Source: Cyanobacteria bacterium RI_101 (GTDB lineage Bacteria > Cyanobacteriota > Cyanobacteriia > Cyanobacteriales > Microcystaceae). Taken from it: a stretch of DNA of 64,000 bases. Under the pieces are notes generated by a model. The model had not been told where the DNA came from and did no database searches. It saw only the letters and a program-made list of their open reading frames with translations. Positions 1 through 8,177 of the stretch are shown here, one piece after another. Every line of letters begins with the position of its first letter. Position 1 is the first letter of the stretch. The stretch covers positions 1 through 64,000 of the forward strand of contig WGLZ01000033.1 in NCBI GenBank assembly GCA_016471375.1, read 5' to 3'. The translations under genes were made by a program, and so were the position numbers.

Positions 1-132
1 TACCCGGAGCACAGTGGAAAGTAGAGAACGTATCTCAAGTGTTGCGGCATCGTTGCGCTTATCTAAACGGACAGCTATCCGCCCGCCCCTAGTACGAAGT
101 CCATCGTTCAAAATAACTCCATGCAAAAGTGA

Positions 133-309
133 GATGCTCCCCCTGACCCAGAGCATTCCTATGGCGAGGAGCGTTATGTTATTATTGGATTATCCAGTGC
201 TAATCGTATCCTAATAGTCTCACACACAGATCTAATAGATCGAGTTCGGATTATCAGCGCAAGAGAGGCAACCCGAAATGAACGGAGGTTTTATGAAAAT
301 GGAGAGTGA
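133..309 (+). pseudogene. BrnT-like toxin (DUF497), 5'-truncated remnant
   Basis: Read from 133 to the TGA at 307-309, the frame encodes a stretch containing DPEHSYGEERYVIIGLS and, later, RIISAREATRNERRFYE. This is the C-terminal two thirds of the BrnT ribonuclease toxin family (about 90 residues when intact). The frame is closed upstream by TGA at 130-132. The first 130 bases do not encode the usual N-terminal WDxxKxxxNxxKHGV part in any frame, so the 5' part has been lost or replaced. The 3' end overlaps the antitoxin gene, the normal brnT-brnA arrangement. The family match is clear from the motif, but it is probably non-functional. Confidence 0.75.
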
Positions 310-544
310 CCACGAGCTAGAAGACGACTTAAGACCTGAATATGACTTTACCAAGATGCAGGGCGGTGTTAGAGGAAAATATGTCGAGCGCTACAGGGCA
401 GAAACGAATGTAGTGTTACTTGATCCTGATGTTGCTCAAGCTTTTCCAACAAGTAGCGCGGTTAATGAGGCGCTTCGACTACTCATGCAAATCGCCGAAA
501 GGCAGAAATTTAACACTGCGTTAGAGCCGACTTCTCAAGAGTGA
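293..544 (+). CDS. BrnA-like / CopG-type antitoxin
   Basis: A small protein of about 83 residues whose core ELEDDLRPEYDF, VRGKYVERY and VVLLDPDVAQAFP matches the antitoxin that accompanies BrnT toxins in many cyanobacteria. The C-terminal SSAVNEALRLL segment is the DNA-binding and dimerisation region expected of a ribbon-helix-helix type antitoxin. GGAGG at 284-288 favours the ATG at 293 or 299 over the upstream in-frame ATG at 278. It overlaps the 3' end of the broken toxin gene by 17 bases. In this family the antitoxin neutralises the toxin and represses the operon; here it looks intact while the toxin does not. Confidence 0.75.
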   Translation: MKMESDHELEDDLRPEYDFTKMQGGVRGKYVERYRAETNVVLLDPDVAQAFPTSSAVNEALRLLMQIAERQKFNTALEPTSQE

Positions 545-764
545 TCTTTCGGCGATTTCTTCTATAAAACGGCGCTGGTCGGCGCTTTTGGGATGATTCC
601 GGCGCTGGGGTCTCTTCTGAACAATAACGGCGCCGGTAGTTTTGACAAAGATGGATTATCCTTCTATGGCCGCGCTGGACAATCGGCGCTATCCTCTATA
701 AAACGGCGCTGGACGCCTCATTAAATACACACAAAACACTTATCACTTTCGACCCATCTATCTG

Positions 765-1004
765 ACATTCCGCAGGTTGGAAACTCTGCTGGGGTATTTT
801 ATCAATGACCTTAAAATCCTTATGCTGTCAGTGTTACAAGTGGATAGCAAACGGCGCCGAGGCTGAATCGTGAGACTGCGAGCGGCCCAAGCATGACAGA
901 TAGAGGGAAAAATCAGTCCAAGCCATATCTAGCTTAATTCCCAAAACCCTCGTCCAGACTTGCTTTTAAAATACTCAACATTCTCATGGCAACCTGCGGA
1001 ATGT
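765..1004. mobile_element. Possible MITE-like element with 15-bp terminal inverted repeats
   Basis: The sequence acattccgcaggttg at 765-779 is repeated as its exact reverse complement caacctgcggaatgt at 990-1004. The two ends bound 240 bp with no open reading frame of interest. This is the architecture of a miniature inverted-repeat element or a solo IS remnant. I see no target-site duplication in the flanks, so the mobile nature is an inference. Confidence 0.4.
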
Positions 1005-1076
1005 AGGTTAACACCCCCCAAGGCAATCAGCGGCTATAGCAAATTTAAATGAATCATGAACAGACTCTGACTAGTG

Positions 1077-1106
1077 CCCCCCTTGCCAAGGAGGGTTGGG
1101 GGGGAT
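1077..1106. repeat. C/G-run intergenic hairpin repeat
   Basis: A run of Cs, a short ttgccaagg spacer and a run of Gs form a hairpin of the type scattered between cyanobacterial genes. Related C-run/G-run elements occur in this window near 20.95, 37.9, 45.6, 53.3 and 58.9 kb. Confidence 0.6.
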
Positions 1107-1180
1107 CATCATGGGATTGCGTTCACGACTCATCCGTAAATGCTATATTGCAGGTGAAGTCCGCTTACTGGGCTTAATTG

Positions 1181-1540
1181 TTACAGAGAAGGTTTTCTGA
1201 ATCTGTGCCCAAAGGGTTCTACAACCACAAATGCGCCAGCCAATTCTTTCTCAGAGTAGCCCTGTATAACTCTTGCAAGTTCATCATGGACTGAGTTTAC
1301 GGTGGATGGTAAAACTCGGAGATAGAGCACACCGTAGCCGATTGCTCGGACAAAAACAAGGTTTCCATAATCTCTATCCCTAGTTACAAGAATTCGATTC
1401 TGCTCCTGAGCCGTCCTAAGAATCTCCTCATCACTGGCTTGTGATAAGCCAATTTGAGAAACTAGAACTACATCGTGCCCAGCATCGGACAGAAATCTTG
1501 CAGTGATAGCGTAAACATCTTGGTCAAGCAAGAATCTCAT
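1181..1540 (-). CDS. DUF5615 PIN-like protein, toxin of a DUF433 pair
   Basis: A 119-residue protein with the DUF5615 layout: an N-terminal LLDQDV carrying acidic residues, SDEEIL in the middle, and TRDRDYG near residues 53-59. These are the clustered acidic positions of the PIN-like nuclease fold. The gene starts two bases after the stop of the DUF433 gene, so the two are almost certainly translated from one message. Such pairs are regarded as toxin-antitoxin modules, with this protein as a putative ribonuclease. The surrounding sequence lacks the GGCGCC palindrome common elsewhere, which suggests acquisition. Confidence 0.85.
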   Translation of the reverse strand: MRFLLDQDVYAITARFLSDAGHDVVLVSQIGLSQASDEEILRTAQEQNRILVTRDRDYGNLVFVRAIGYGVLYLRVLPSTVNSVHDELARVIQGYSEKELAGAFVVVEPFGHRFRKPSL

Positions 1541-1542
1541 AA

Positions 1543-1767
1543 TTAAGCCGATATGAGGCGAATGTCTTCAGAAGCTATCAGCGCGATAGCGTATCGTAGA
1601 CATGCGCGAATATCTCCAATTTGCAGGTCAGGATAGTAGTCACGGATAATTTCAGCGAAAGAAAGCCCCTCATCTAGCAACTCAAGGATGCTTTGTACCG
1701 TGATGCGCGTACCAGTAATGCAAGGCTTGCCGAAGTGAATTTGAGGATCAACTGTAATTTTTTCCAT
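1543..1767 (-). CDS. DUF433 antitoxin-like protein
   Basis: A 74-residue protein beginning with the family signature ITVDPQIHFGKPCITGTRITV, followed by SILELLDEGLS and YYPDLQIGDI. This is the small winged-helix DUF433 domain, found as the first gene of two-gene operons with DUF5615 PIN-like proteins. The likely role is DNA-binding antitoxin and autorepressor. No strong ribosome-binding site is visible before its ATG. The family match is firm; the regulatory role is inferred from family context. Confidence 0.85.
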   Translation of the reverse strand: MEKITVDPQIHFGKPCITGTRITVQSILELLDEGLSFAEIIRDYYPDLQIGDIRACLRYAIALIASEDIRLISA

Positions 1768-2181
1768 GTTGTTAGAATCAATAAAATGCGTTTCTTTAAT
1801 TCTAGGGTATGGTTGCGAAAAGTGGCTAACACTGTTTTAGCTAGGACGGAACGGAGGTTATCGGTTCGTGTTCGAGTTTTTCTGCAACCGCACAACTCTG
1901 CCGTTAAGCTGACAGCAAGCGCCGATTTTATAGAGTGTGTTACTTAACGAGTCTTTCTTATTGATTAGGATAATTCTTAAAATGATAACGGCGGTAGTTC
2001 TAGTAAAGAATTGGTTATCGTCACTATGGCGGCGCTGGTCGCTTACCACCCGGCGGTTAAATATTTCAGCGCCGAGGGCGGGAGAGCGCCGCTAAAGGCG
2101 CTCCAGTTTCCCATGAGGGTTTGGGCTAAACCCATAGATTAGACGCGGTTGGCTAGAGCGCCGGGGGCATGACCCGGTCCT
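1768..2181. other. Intergenic region with metH-derived fragment
   Basis: No gene is supported in this stretch. Its only recognisable content is the copy of the metH 3' end at 2030-2073 and some RGCGCY palindromes around 2070-2165. The promoter of the DUF433/DUF5615 operon should lie just downstream of 1768 on the minus strand. Confidence 0.5.
2030..2073 (+). repeat. 44-bp copy of the metH 3' end
   Basis: Positions 2030-2073 match the complement of 59198-59241, the last codons of metH, at 42 of 44 positions. In the metH frame the copy reads [14 protein letters not shown] against [14 protein letters not shown] in the intact gene. Neither flank continues the similarity: the copy has no stop after the last shared codon, and the sequence upstream is not metH. 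The two copies are in opposite orientation, 57 kb apart. Confidence 0.85.
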
Positions 2182-2541
<360 letters not shown>

Positions 2542-2605
2542 TTACATTGATCGGAAATGATCTGTCGGCACAATAAAATCCAGACAGATCATAAAGCATT
2601 CGAGA

Positions 2606-3715
2606 CTAGGGATTGCCGATGGCCTGAGCCAGACCGACGAAGAACGGAATACAGAGGCCGATGGCGATAGGCGTGCCGACGGCTGTAGAAGCGCCGATGT
2701 AGGCGGAGGGATTGGCTGAAGGGATCCCGGCCCGTAAGGTGGGGGGCCCTGAGATATCCGAACTAGAGGAAGCGATAACCGCTAGGATCACGACGCCGCC
2801 GAGGCTGAAGCCCGTGGCGTAGTGGGCGATCATGCCGAGACCGAAGGCGATTAAGCCGTGCACAAAGGGAGCCACCACGCTATAGACGACGTACCATTGG
2901 GCGACTTTGCGGAGTTCGCCAATCCTTGACCAAGCTTCCATACCCATGACTAGCATCAGAATCGAAAGCAAGCCGCGAAAGAGGGGATCGTAGAAGCTTT
3001 TATAAACGCTTTCAGGCTGGGTAAAGATGCCAAGGGCGAGACCTAACAACATGGCCGACAAGGCCGGGCCCCGGAGGCTTTCCTCGATGATCGGCCAGAT
3101 CTTGACCCGACTATCTTCCGGCTCTTGCTCACTGCGATACTCTTGCCGGGTGCTGGGATAATCCCCGGAGGCGACGGGCTGTTTACTCAGAGACTCCTCC
3201 AGAAGGGCTTTGGCCGCTTGTTTACGCTTCCTGTTGTTGAGATAAATGTTAGCCACCACAATCGCTGTTACCAGCGCCGGAATATCCATGAAGGGATAGA
3301 GGGCGCCGGCCCAGGCCTCGTAGGGAATTTTTTGCTCTTCCAGCACCGTCAGCCCGGCGGCCATGGTGGAGCCGCTCACGGCGCCGAATAATCCCCCGGT
3401 CGCCAGCGCGTCAACCACTTTAACCTTGGGCAGTTTAGCTAAAGTATAGCGGGCGATAAAGACAACAACAATCCCGACGATGACGGCAAAGATCATGGGC
3501 AACACCATCTCCGTCAAGTTGGAATTACGAATGGCAATGCCGCCGGTCAGTCCGATTTTGGTGAGTAGCATGAAGACAATGATCGTGCAAATCGACTCTG
3601 GAATAACCAATTCGCTCCCCAGGGCGGCAATGACCATCCCGCCAATCAAAAAAGCCAGTGTGGGGGACTGCAACTGCTTCACGAAATCCGTTAAAAATAA
3701 GGACAAGAAATCCAT
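2606..3715 (-). CDS. sbtA: SbtA, sodium-dependent bicarbonate transporter
   Basis: This 369-residue integral membrane protein imports bicarbonate with sodium across the plasma membrane as part of the CO2-concentrating mechanism. Two sets of hydrophobic segments flank a charged cytosolic loop near residues 165-205, the SbtA two-half arrangement. GGLFGAVSGSTMAAG in the first half and SSSSDISGPPTLR in the second are family-conserved crossing regions. Length is that of known SbtA (about 370). A strong GAGGAGG ribosome-binding site precedes the ATG. SbtB follows directly and is its known partner. Expression in relatives is induced by low CO2; no operator is assigned here. Confidence 0.95.
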   Translation of the reverse strand: MDFLSLFLTDFVKQLQSPTLAFLIGGMVIAALGSELVIPESICTIIVFMLLTKIGLTGGIAIRNSNLTEMVLPMIFAVIVGIVVVFIARYTLAKLPKVKVVDALATGGLFGAVSGSTMAAGLTVLEEQKIPYEAWAGALYPFMDIPALVTAIVVANIYLNNRKRKQAAKALLEESLSKQPVASGDYPSTRQEYRSEQEPEDSRVKIWPIIEESLRGPALSAMLLGLALGIFTQPESVYKSFYDPLFRGLLSILMLVMGMEAWSRIGELRKVAQWYVVYSVVAPFVHGLIAFGLGMIAHYATGFSLGGVVILAVIASSSSDISGPPTLRAGIPSANPSAYIGASTAVGTPIAIGLCIPFFVGLAQAIGNP

Positions 3716-4063
3716 TAAAGCCTCCTCTTTTGAAACATAAATTCAATCAAGCTAAATAAATTAAAGGTAGTAAGAGCGAAGTTTATTCCCTATTGAATAG
3801 TTAGGACGTAAAACCTAGTTTTTCATGGAAAAACCGGCGATTGACGCCGTTTCCCCCATGTCAAGATAGCCTTGAATCTATCTATCTCTAGGTCTGTATA
3901 TTGCCAAGTCTATCTTAAGATCTGGGATTTGTGGCGGTTTTTACATCAAGCGAGCTACACAATCTTAAATTTAAGCCATAAGTTTTTCTTGTTATTTTGG
4001 AGAAGGAGAGGGGATAATTTAAATCGCCTGATCTCCGGCAGACAGATGAGTCAGATAACAGTC
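3716..4063. other. Intergenic region upstream of sbtA
   Basis: No gene is seen in these 348 bases. The 100 bases next to sbtA are AT-rich and contain the small dyad ctattgaatag at 3790-3800. This is the likely promoter and operator zone for the low-CO2-responsive sbtAB operon, but I cannot assign a specific regulator site. Confidence 0.4.
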
Positions 4064-4306
4064 TTAATCCACTTGCAGGGGAGGCGACTTCACGGTAGCC
4101 GGCGCCGGGGGAGAGGCGCTCTGACGATCCAAATTGACGAAGAGGACGGCAAACAATAAACCCGCCGCGCAACCCATTAAGAACATCCAGCCGTGGGAGG
4201 GGTCTAATACGCAGAGTAGGCGGCGCTGAGCGCCGTAGATCTGCACAAGCCAACCCTCATCCTTCTTCGACAGTGGCAACGAAGATTTTGGTTCAAATCT
4301 ATTCAT
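4064..4306 (-). CDS. Small single-pass membrane protein, unknown function
   Basis: I do not recognise this 80-residue protein. It has a charged N-terminus, one hydrophobic segment at about residues 40-58 (WMFLMGCAAGLLFAVLFVNL) and a proline-rich tail. The ATG at 4306 is chosen over the one at 4345 because GGAG stands eight bases before it. It stands alone between the sbtA promoter region and the glycosyltransferase gene. It may be a genuine small membrane protein; coding status rests on the start signal and the clean membrane segment. Confidence 0.55.
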   Translation of the reverse strand: MNRFEPKSSLPLSKKDEGWLVQIYGAQRRLLCVLDPSHGWMFLMGCAAGLLFAVLFVNLDRQSASPPAPATVKSPPLQVD

Positions 4307-4698
4307 GGTTTTCACTCCATGGGGATAATGGGGATAGCGACGCAAGAATGGGGATCGGGGCTTTGAGTCAAGCCTGTTGACTCAATAGACTTAAGACTAT
4401 GCTTAAGGGATCGATCATCTTTTTAAGTATATGTATTGTGGGGCTGGCAAGTCGCGTTTTGGCGGAAATTGGCCATCGAATCTGTCAAATATTTTGATAA
4501 TTTAAACTTATGAAAAATGGGCCGCGACGAGAGGGGGTTTCCGACCACTGCAATAGGTTTCGACCGGTTGAGTGGGTCGGCGGGCCAAACAGGGCGCTGA
4601 CTATCGGTCAAAACAGTTCTCCTAACGGAGCCTAAGGGCTAAGCTAAGCGAGGGCTTCGGCTACGCTCAGCCCTCGATTCATATTCTGGGAGTGTGTT
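4307..4698. other. Intergenic region with two hairpins
   Basis: No convincing gene is present. It holds a 7-bp inverted repeat (TTGAGTC/GACTCAA) at 4363-4385, upstream of the small membrane protein on the minus strand. It also holds the repeat-type hairpin at 4649-4676, just before the glycosyltransferase start. An open frame at 4423-4611 on the minus strand has no start signal or recognisable content. Confidence 0.45.
4649..4676. repeat. GGGCTTCGGC-type hairpin repeat
   Basis: The arms cgagggct and agccctcg form a perfect 8-bp stem around a tcggctacgctc loop. The same element, in related form, occurs at about 17973, 40028 and 54120-54295. This is a dispersed cyanobacterial intergenic repeat. 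Confidence 0.65.
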
Positions 4699-5889
4699 TT
4701 GTCCGTTTTTAGTCTTTCCGATCTTCTGTCTTGGCTCTGTATCCCGCCCATTCTTGGGGGACTCGTTTTTTCCTTCCTGCTTCCGATTGCGGTAGCCCGC
4801 TTTCTGGCCCGTCCCCTACCCGCGCCGGGGGAACAGCCGCCAGTGACGGTTTTGAAACCGGCCCGGGGACTGGAAAAAGACTTGCAGGAAAATCTGCTGA
4901 CCTTAACTCGCCAGACCTACCCCGAGTATCAAGTCATCTATTCCGTTCAAGACCCCGAGGATCCCGCCCTGCCTGTTTTAGAAGCGATCCAAAGGGAAGT
5001 CGGCGCCGAAAGGGCGCAGGTGGTGGTAGCGGATATTCAGGCCGGCGCCAACGGCAAAGTCAATAATCTTTTGGGGGGATTAACCCGAGCCAGTCACGAT
5101 TTGTTGGTGATCAGCGACAGCGACACCGTCGTTCAACCGGATTATCTCTCCGCCATTACGGCTCCCTTCGCCGATCCCGAGGTGGGCTGTGTTTGCGCGC
5201 CCTTCAAACTGATTCGGGCCCAAACCTGGTACGAAAAACTGGAGTTACTGGCCATTAACACGGATTTTATCCCCAGCGTTATCTTCGCCGAAGTTACCGG
5301 CGCGTCTAAGGCTTGTCTTGGCCCGTCCCTCGCCATCCGGCGCTCCAATTTAGACCGTCTGGGGGGGCTGGAAAGTCTAGCGGATTATCTGGTGGAAGAT
5401 TTTGAAATCGGGCGCCGGGTCTGGACAAACAGACAAAAAATGGTTTTATTGCCCTACTTTATCGAAGCGGTGGTGGATCTCGCGGATCCGAGGGACTGGT
5501 GGCGCCATCAAGTTTATTGGGAGCAAAATACGTATTTAGCCCGACCGGCGCCGTTTATCGCCACGATTTTGATTAAAGCCATTCCCTTCGCTTTACTGTT
5601 AGTCCTACTCAGAAGCGCCGATGCTTTCAGCCTAGGGATTTTGGCGCTGACGGTCTGCGTCCGCCTCCTCAGCGCCGCTCTCGTGGCTTGGCAGTTACAA
5701 GACAGGGAAAGTTTGCGGGCCCTCTACCTCCTGCCTTTGCGGGAGGCGCTGGCCCTCGTCTTTTGGGTTCTGGCCTTTACCCAACGGACGGTAACCTGGC
5801 GGGGCGTTCAATTTCGCCTCACGGAGAATGGGAAAATGGAGCCGCTAAACACCCCTCAATCGCCCTCAGAGCGCGGGAATTCTCCATAA
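4699..5889 (+). CDS. GT21-type glycosyltransferase (ceramide glucosyltransferase / HpnI-like)
   Basis: A 396-residue membrane glycosyltransferase of the GT2/GT21 group. It has an N-terminal membrane anchor (residues 10-35), the nucleotide-binding segment VTVLKPARGLEKD (49-61), the metal-binding DSD (140-142), the acidic ED pair at 233-234, RHQVYW (269-274) in the place of the QxxRW box, and C-terminal membrane segments from 285. Family members transfer sugars to lipids such as ceramide or hopanoids; the acceptor here is unknown. The start is TTG at 4699 with GGGAG six bases upstream. The last 71 bases overlap the convergent lipase gene, so the hydrophilic tail may not be conserved. Confidence 0.8.
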   Translation: MSVFSLSDLLSWLCIPPILGGLVFSFLLPIAVARFLARPLPAPGEQPPVTVLKPARGLEKDLQENLLTLTRQTYPEYQVIYSVQDPEDPALPVLEAIQREVGAERAQVVVADIQAGANGKVNNLLGGLTRASHDLLVISDSDTVVQPDYLSAITAPFADPEVGCVCAPFKLIRAQTWYEKLELLAINTDFIPSVIFAEVTGASKACLGPSLAIRRSNLDRLGGLESLADYLVEDFEIGRRVWTNRQKMVLLPYFIEAVVDLADPRDWWRHQVYWEQNTYLARPAPFIATILIKAIPFALLLVLLRSADAFSLGILALTVCVRLLSAALVAWQLQDRESLRALYLLPLREALALVFWVLAFTQRTVTWRGVQFRLTENGKMEPLNTPQSPSERGNSP

Positions 5890-6454
5890 ACCAGCCGTGA
5901 ACCGGCGCCGGAATCACAATTTCTTCCCCCAAGCCTAAACGGGAACTGTGGGCCGGCAAAATCATTAAATCGAAGGGCGTCCACATCACCGTCACTTGCA
6001 ACGGCGCCAGAATTTGCCGATGGTCTCGGTTTAAGTCCGTGAGAAAGGCGCTACCGGGACGCATTTGGCGAATGCCCGCTAGGGGGAGGGTCTGGGCTAA
6101 CCACGTGCCGTTATTCGGCGCCGCGATACTCAGGTAGCGTTGCACCCGCCCGGCGCCGCCCAGACGTTGCAGATAGTAGCGGGTCACCAATCCCCCCATG
6201 CTGAAACCGAGAAGATCGAAGGGCCGATCCGCGGGTAAACGCTCCTCGGCGTACTCCGCCACCTGACCCGCCAGAACTTCCAGGGGCGCCCGGCCGTCGT
6301 TAGGGCGCAGATCTAGGGCGTGAACCCTCCAGCCCCGTTCCCGCAGATGGGCGCCGAGGGTCTGAAATTTAGCCTGGGTATCCTGAAGACCGTGAACCAA
6401 GAGCACAGGGTTGCGTTCAGAGGCGGCGCCGGATTCTGGGGCAAAAGAGGGCAT
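5819..6454 (-). CDS. Alpha/beta-hydrolase, triacylglycerol lipase/esterase type
   Basis: A 211-residue alpha/beta-hydrolase. VLLVHG (residues 17-22) forms the oxyanion region, GFSMG (83-87) carries the nucleophile Ser85, and the likely acid and base are Asp162 (WTPFD) and His186 (PVHGWFM). TRYYLQRLGG and IAAPNNGTWLA are typical of cyanobacterial cytosolic lipase-like esterases. No signal peptide is seen, so it is probably cytoplasmic. It runs convergently into the glycosyltransferase gene, and its last 24 codons lie opposite that gene's tail. The substrate is not predictable. Confidence 0.85.
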   Translation of the reverse strand: MPSFAPESGAASERNPVLLVHGLQDTQAKFQTLGAHLRERGWRVHALDLRPNDGRAPLEVLAGQVAEYAEERLPADRPFDLLGFSMGGLVTRYYLQRLGGAGRVQRYLSIAAPNNGTWLAQTLPLAGIRQMRPGSAFLTDLNRDHRQILAPLQVTVMWTPFDLMILPAHSSRLGLGEEIVIPAPVHGWFMENSRALRAIEGCLAAPFSHSP

Positions 6455-6688
6455 GATTCGAGCTGGGGTTTAAAACCGACCCCTTGATCCTAACGGACTT
6501 AGCCCTCAGCCAAGGAACCTTCTGGTCGTTTTCTCAACCGGGAAACCAGATCCTAGCCAGACGGCGCCGGAAACATTACAATCAGGATTGCCTTTAACGC
6601 TCGCCCTTGAGTCGGAAATTATCTTTTCCCTCGGCGCTGTCATCCATGGTTATTTTTTAAGCCGCCCCCAAATTTAAGGAGAATTAAC

Positions 6689-7060
6689 ATGAAACTATTG
6701 ACCCGTCTAGTTCTCGTCCTCGTTTTAGCGCTCAGCTTATTGGGCGGTTTCTTGGCCCAGCCCGCCCAGGCGGAACTCAACGCCGTCGACGCCAAGCTCG
6801 CCACGGAATACGGTCAAAAAATCGACCTGAACAACAGCGATATTCGGGATTTTCGGGCCCTGCGGGGGTTTTATCCCAACCTAGCCAGCAAAATTATTAA
6901 AAACGCCCCCTACGAGTCCGTGGAAGAGGTCCTCTCTATCCCCGGCCTGAGCGAAGGGCAAAAGTCCCGCCTGCAAGCCAATTTAGATAATTTCGTGGTG
7001 ACGGAAGTCAGTAGCGAACTGACGGAAGGCGACGACCGTATTAACCCGGGCGTTTACTAA
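6689..7060 (+). CDS. psbU: PsbU, photosystem II 12 kDa extrinsic protein
   Basis: This is the 123-residue precursor of PsbU, which caps the lumenal side of photosystem II and stabilises the oxygen-evolving Mn cluster. Residues 1-28 form a signal peptide ending in AQA, giving a mature protein of about 95 residues. The mature part holds two helix-hairpin-helix motifs ([20 protein letters not shown] and [17 protein letters not shown]). AAGGAG precedes the ATG, and a rho-independent terminator follows. It is a stand-alone unit with no photosystem neighbours. Confidence 0.97.
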   Translation: MKLLTRLVLVLVLALSLLGGFLAQPAQAELNAVDAKLATEYGQKIDLNNSDIRDFRALRGFYPNLASKIIKNAPYESVEEVLSIPGLSEGQKSRLQANLDNFVVTEVSSELTEGDDRINPGVY

Positions 7061-7098
7061 AGAGAGTCGTCATTTTCAGAAATCTTTAACCCGAATTT

Positions 7099-7143
7099 AC
7101 CCGCCTCGACGAGGATAACCTTGCCGGGGCGGGTCGCTTTTTG
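7099..7143 (+). terminator. Rho-independent terminator after psbU
   Basis: Arms acccgcc (7099-7105) and ggcgggt (7128-7134) are followed by a T-rich run. An inner cctcgacgagg dyad strengthens the fold. It lies 39 bases after the psbU stop. Confidence 0.75.
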
Positions 7144-7169
7144 GGGCAAGACTATTCAGGGTTTTCGGA

Positions 7170-8126
7170 ATGGGACGTTACTTACCGCAAAGATTAGTCA
7201 TCGCTCTGGCGACTCTACTGGGCGTTAGCTTAACGATTTTTTTACTCCTGGCGCTAGCGCCGGGGGATCCCCTGGGGGAGTTGGCCACCAATCCCTCTCT
7301 TTCCGACGCCGCGCGAGAAAATCTGCGGCGCAGTTTCGGCTTAGATCAACCTCTGCCGATCCGTTACGCCAAATGGTTAAGCGCCGCTCTCCGGGGGGAT
7401 TTCGGCTATTCCTTCACCAGTCGAGCGCCAGTGTTGGACCTGCTCCGGCAACGTTTGCCCGCGACCCTATGGCTGGTGGGGAGCGCCTATACCTTGAGCG
7501 CCGCCTTGATGATCCCTTTAGGGGTCTGGTCCGCCAGTCGTCTCCATAGCTTCGGCGATAAACTGGTCAACGCCCTCGGCTTGTTGGGGTACTCCCTCCC
7601 CACCTTTTTAACGGGGTTAATGGTAATTTTGATTTTTTCCGTCGGATTGCGCTGGTTTCCCTTCATCTACGACAGCGGTTTGGATTTGAGGGATTGGCAT
7701 AATTGGGGCGCGCAAATTCGACAGTTAGTCTTGCCAGTGGCGGTCTTAGTTTTTTACCAAGGGGCGGCGCTGTTGCGGTTTACTCGCTCCGCCGTCCGGG
7801 AAGAATTGCCCCAGGACTATATCCGCACCGCCTACGCTAAAGGCCTTTCTCCGGGTCGAGTGATTTGGGCGCATCTGGCCCGTAACGCCCTTCTGCCCCT
7901 GGTTACTTTAGTTTCTTTAGACTTGCCGGCGCTGTTTACCGGCGCTTTGGTGACGGAGCAAATTTTTCGGGTGCCGGGCATGGGAGCTTTGATGGTGGAG
8001 TCTATTTACCGGAGCGACACGCCGGTGGTGATGGCGATAACGTGTATTTACGGATTTTTAATTGTCGTTTTTTCCACCTTGGCGGATCTCCTCTACGCTT
8101 GGCTGGATCCCCGGATTCGCTATTAG
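7170..8126 (+). CDS. ABC transporter permease, DppB/OppB family
   Basis: A 318-residue inner-membrane permease of peptide/nickel-type ABC importers. It has the family N-terminus with the first transmembrane helix followed by PGDP (31-34), six hydrophobic segments, and the EAA loop YIRTAYAKGLSPGRVIW (about 217-233) that docks on the ATPase. It ends in YAWLDPRIRY, the usual terminus of DppB proteins. The second permease, binding protein and ATPases are not adjacent. In many cyanobacteria these genes are dispersed, so the transported solute cannot be told. Confidence 0.92.
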   Translation: MGRYLPQRLVIALATLLGVSLTIFLLLALAPGDPLGELATNPSLSDAARENLRRSFGLDQPLPIRYAKWLSAALRGDFGYSFTSRAPVLDLLRQRLPATLWLVGSAYTLSAALMIPLGVWSASRLHSFGDKLVNALGLLGYSLPTFLTGLMVILIFSVGLRWFPFIYDSGLDLRDWHNWGAQIRQLVLPVAVLVFYQGAALLRFTRSAVREELPQDYIRTAYAKGLSPGRVIWAHLARNALLPLVTLVSLDLPALFTGALVTEQIFRVPGMGALMVESIYRSDTPVVMAITCIYGFLIVVFSTLADLLYAWLDPRIRY

Positions 8127-8177
8127 CGTCAGAGTCCGGACTGGATTACTTTTTCTCAAACGTCCTCTAAAGGAGTT

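Larger units (their letters stand above)
545..1180. other. Intergenic accessory region with repeats, no gene recognised
   Basis: No convincing coding sequence is seen here. The stretch holds an 18-bp direct repeat (tctataaaacggcgctgg at 561-578 and 695-712), a pair of 15-bp inverted repeats at 765-779 and 990-1004, and a C/G-run hairpin around 1077-1106. It is AT-richer than the core of the window. Confidence 0.6.

Noticed and set aside
4423-4611. A 62-codon open frame on the minus strand upstream of the small membrane protein
   Set aside because: No ribosome-binding site, no recognisable composition or motif, and it overlaps a repeat-like region; treated as chance.
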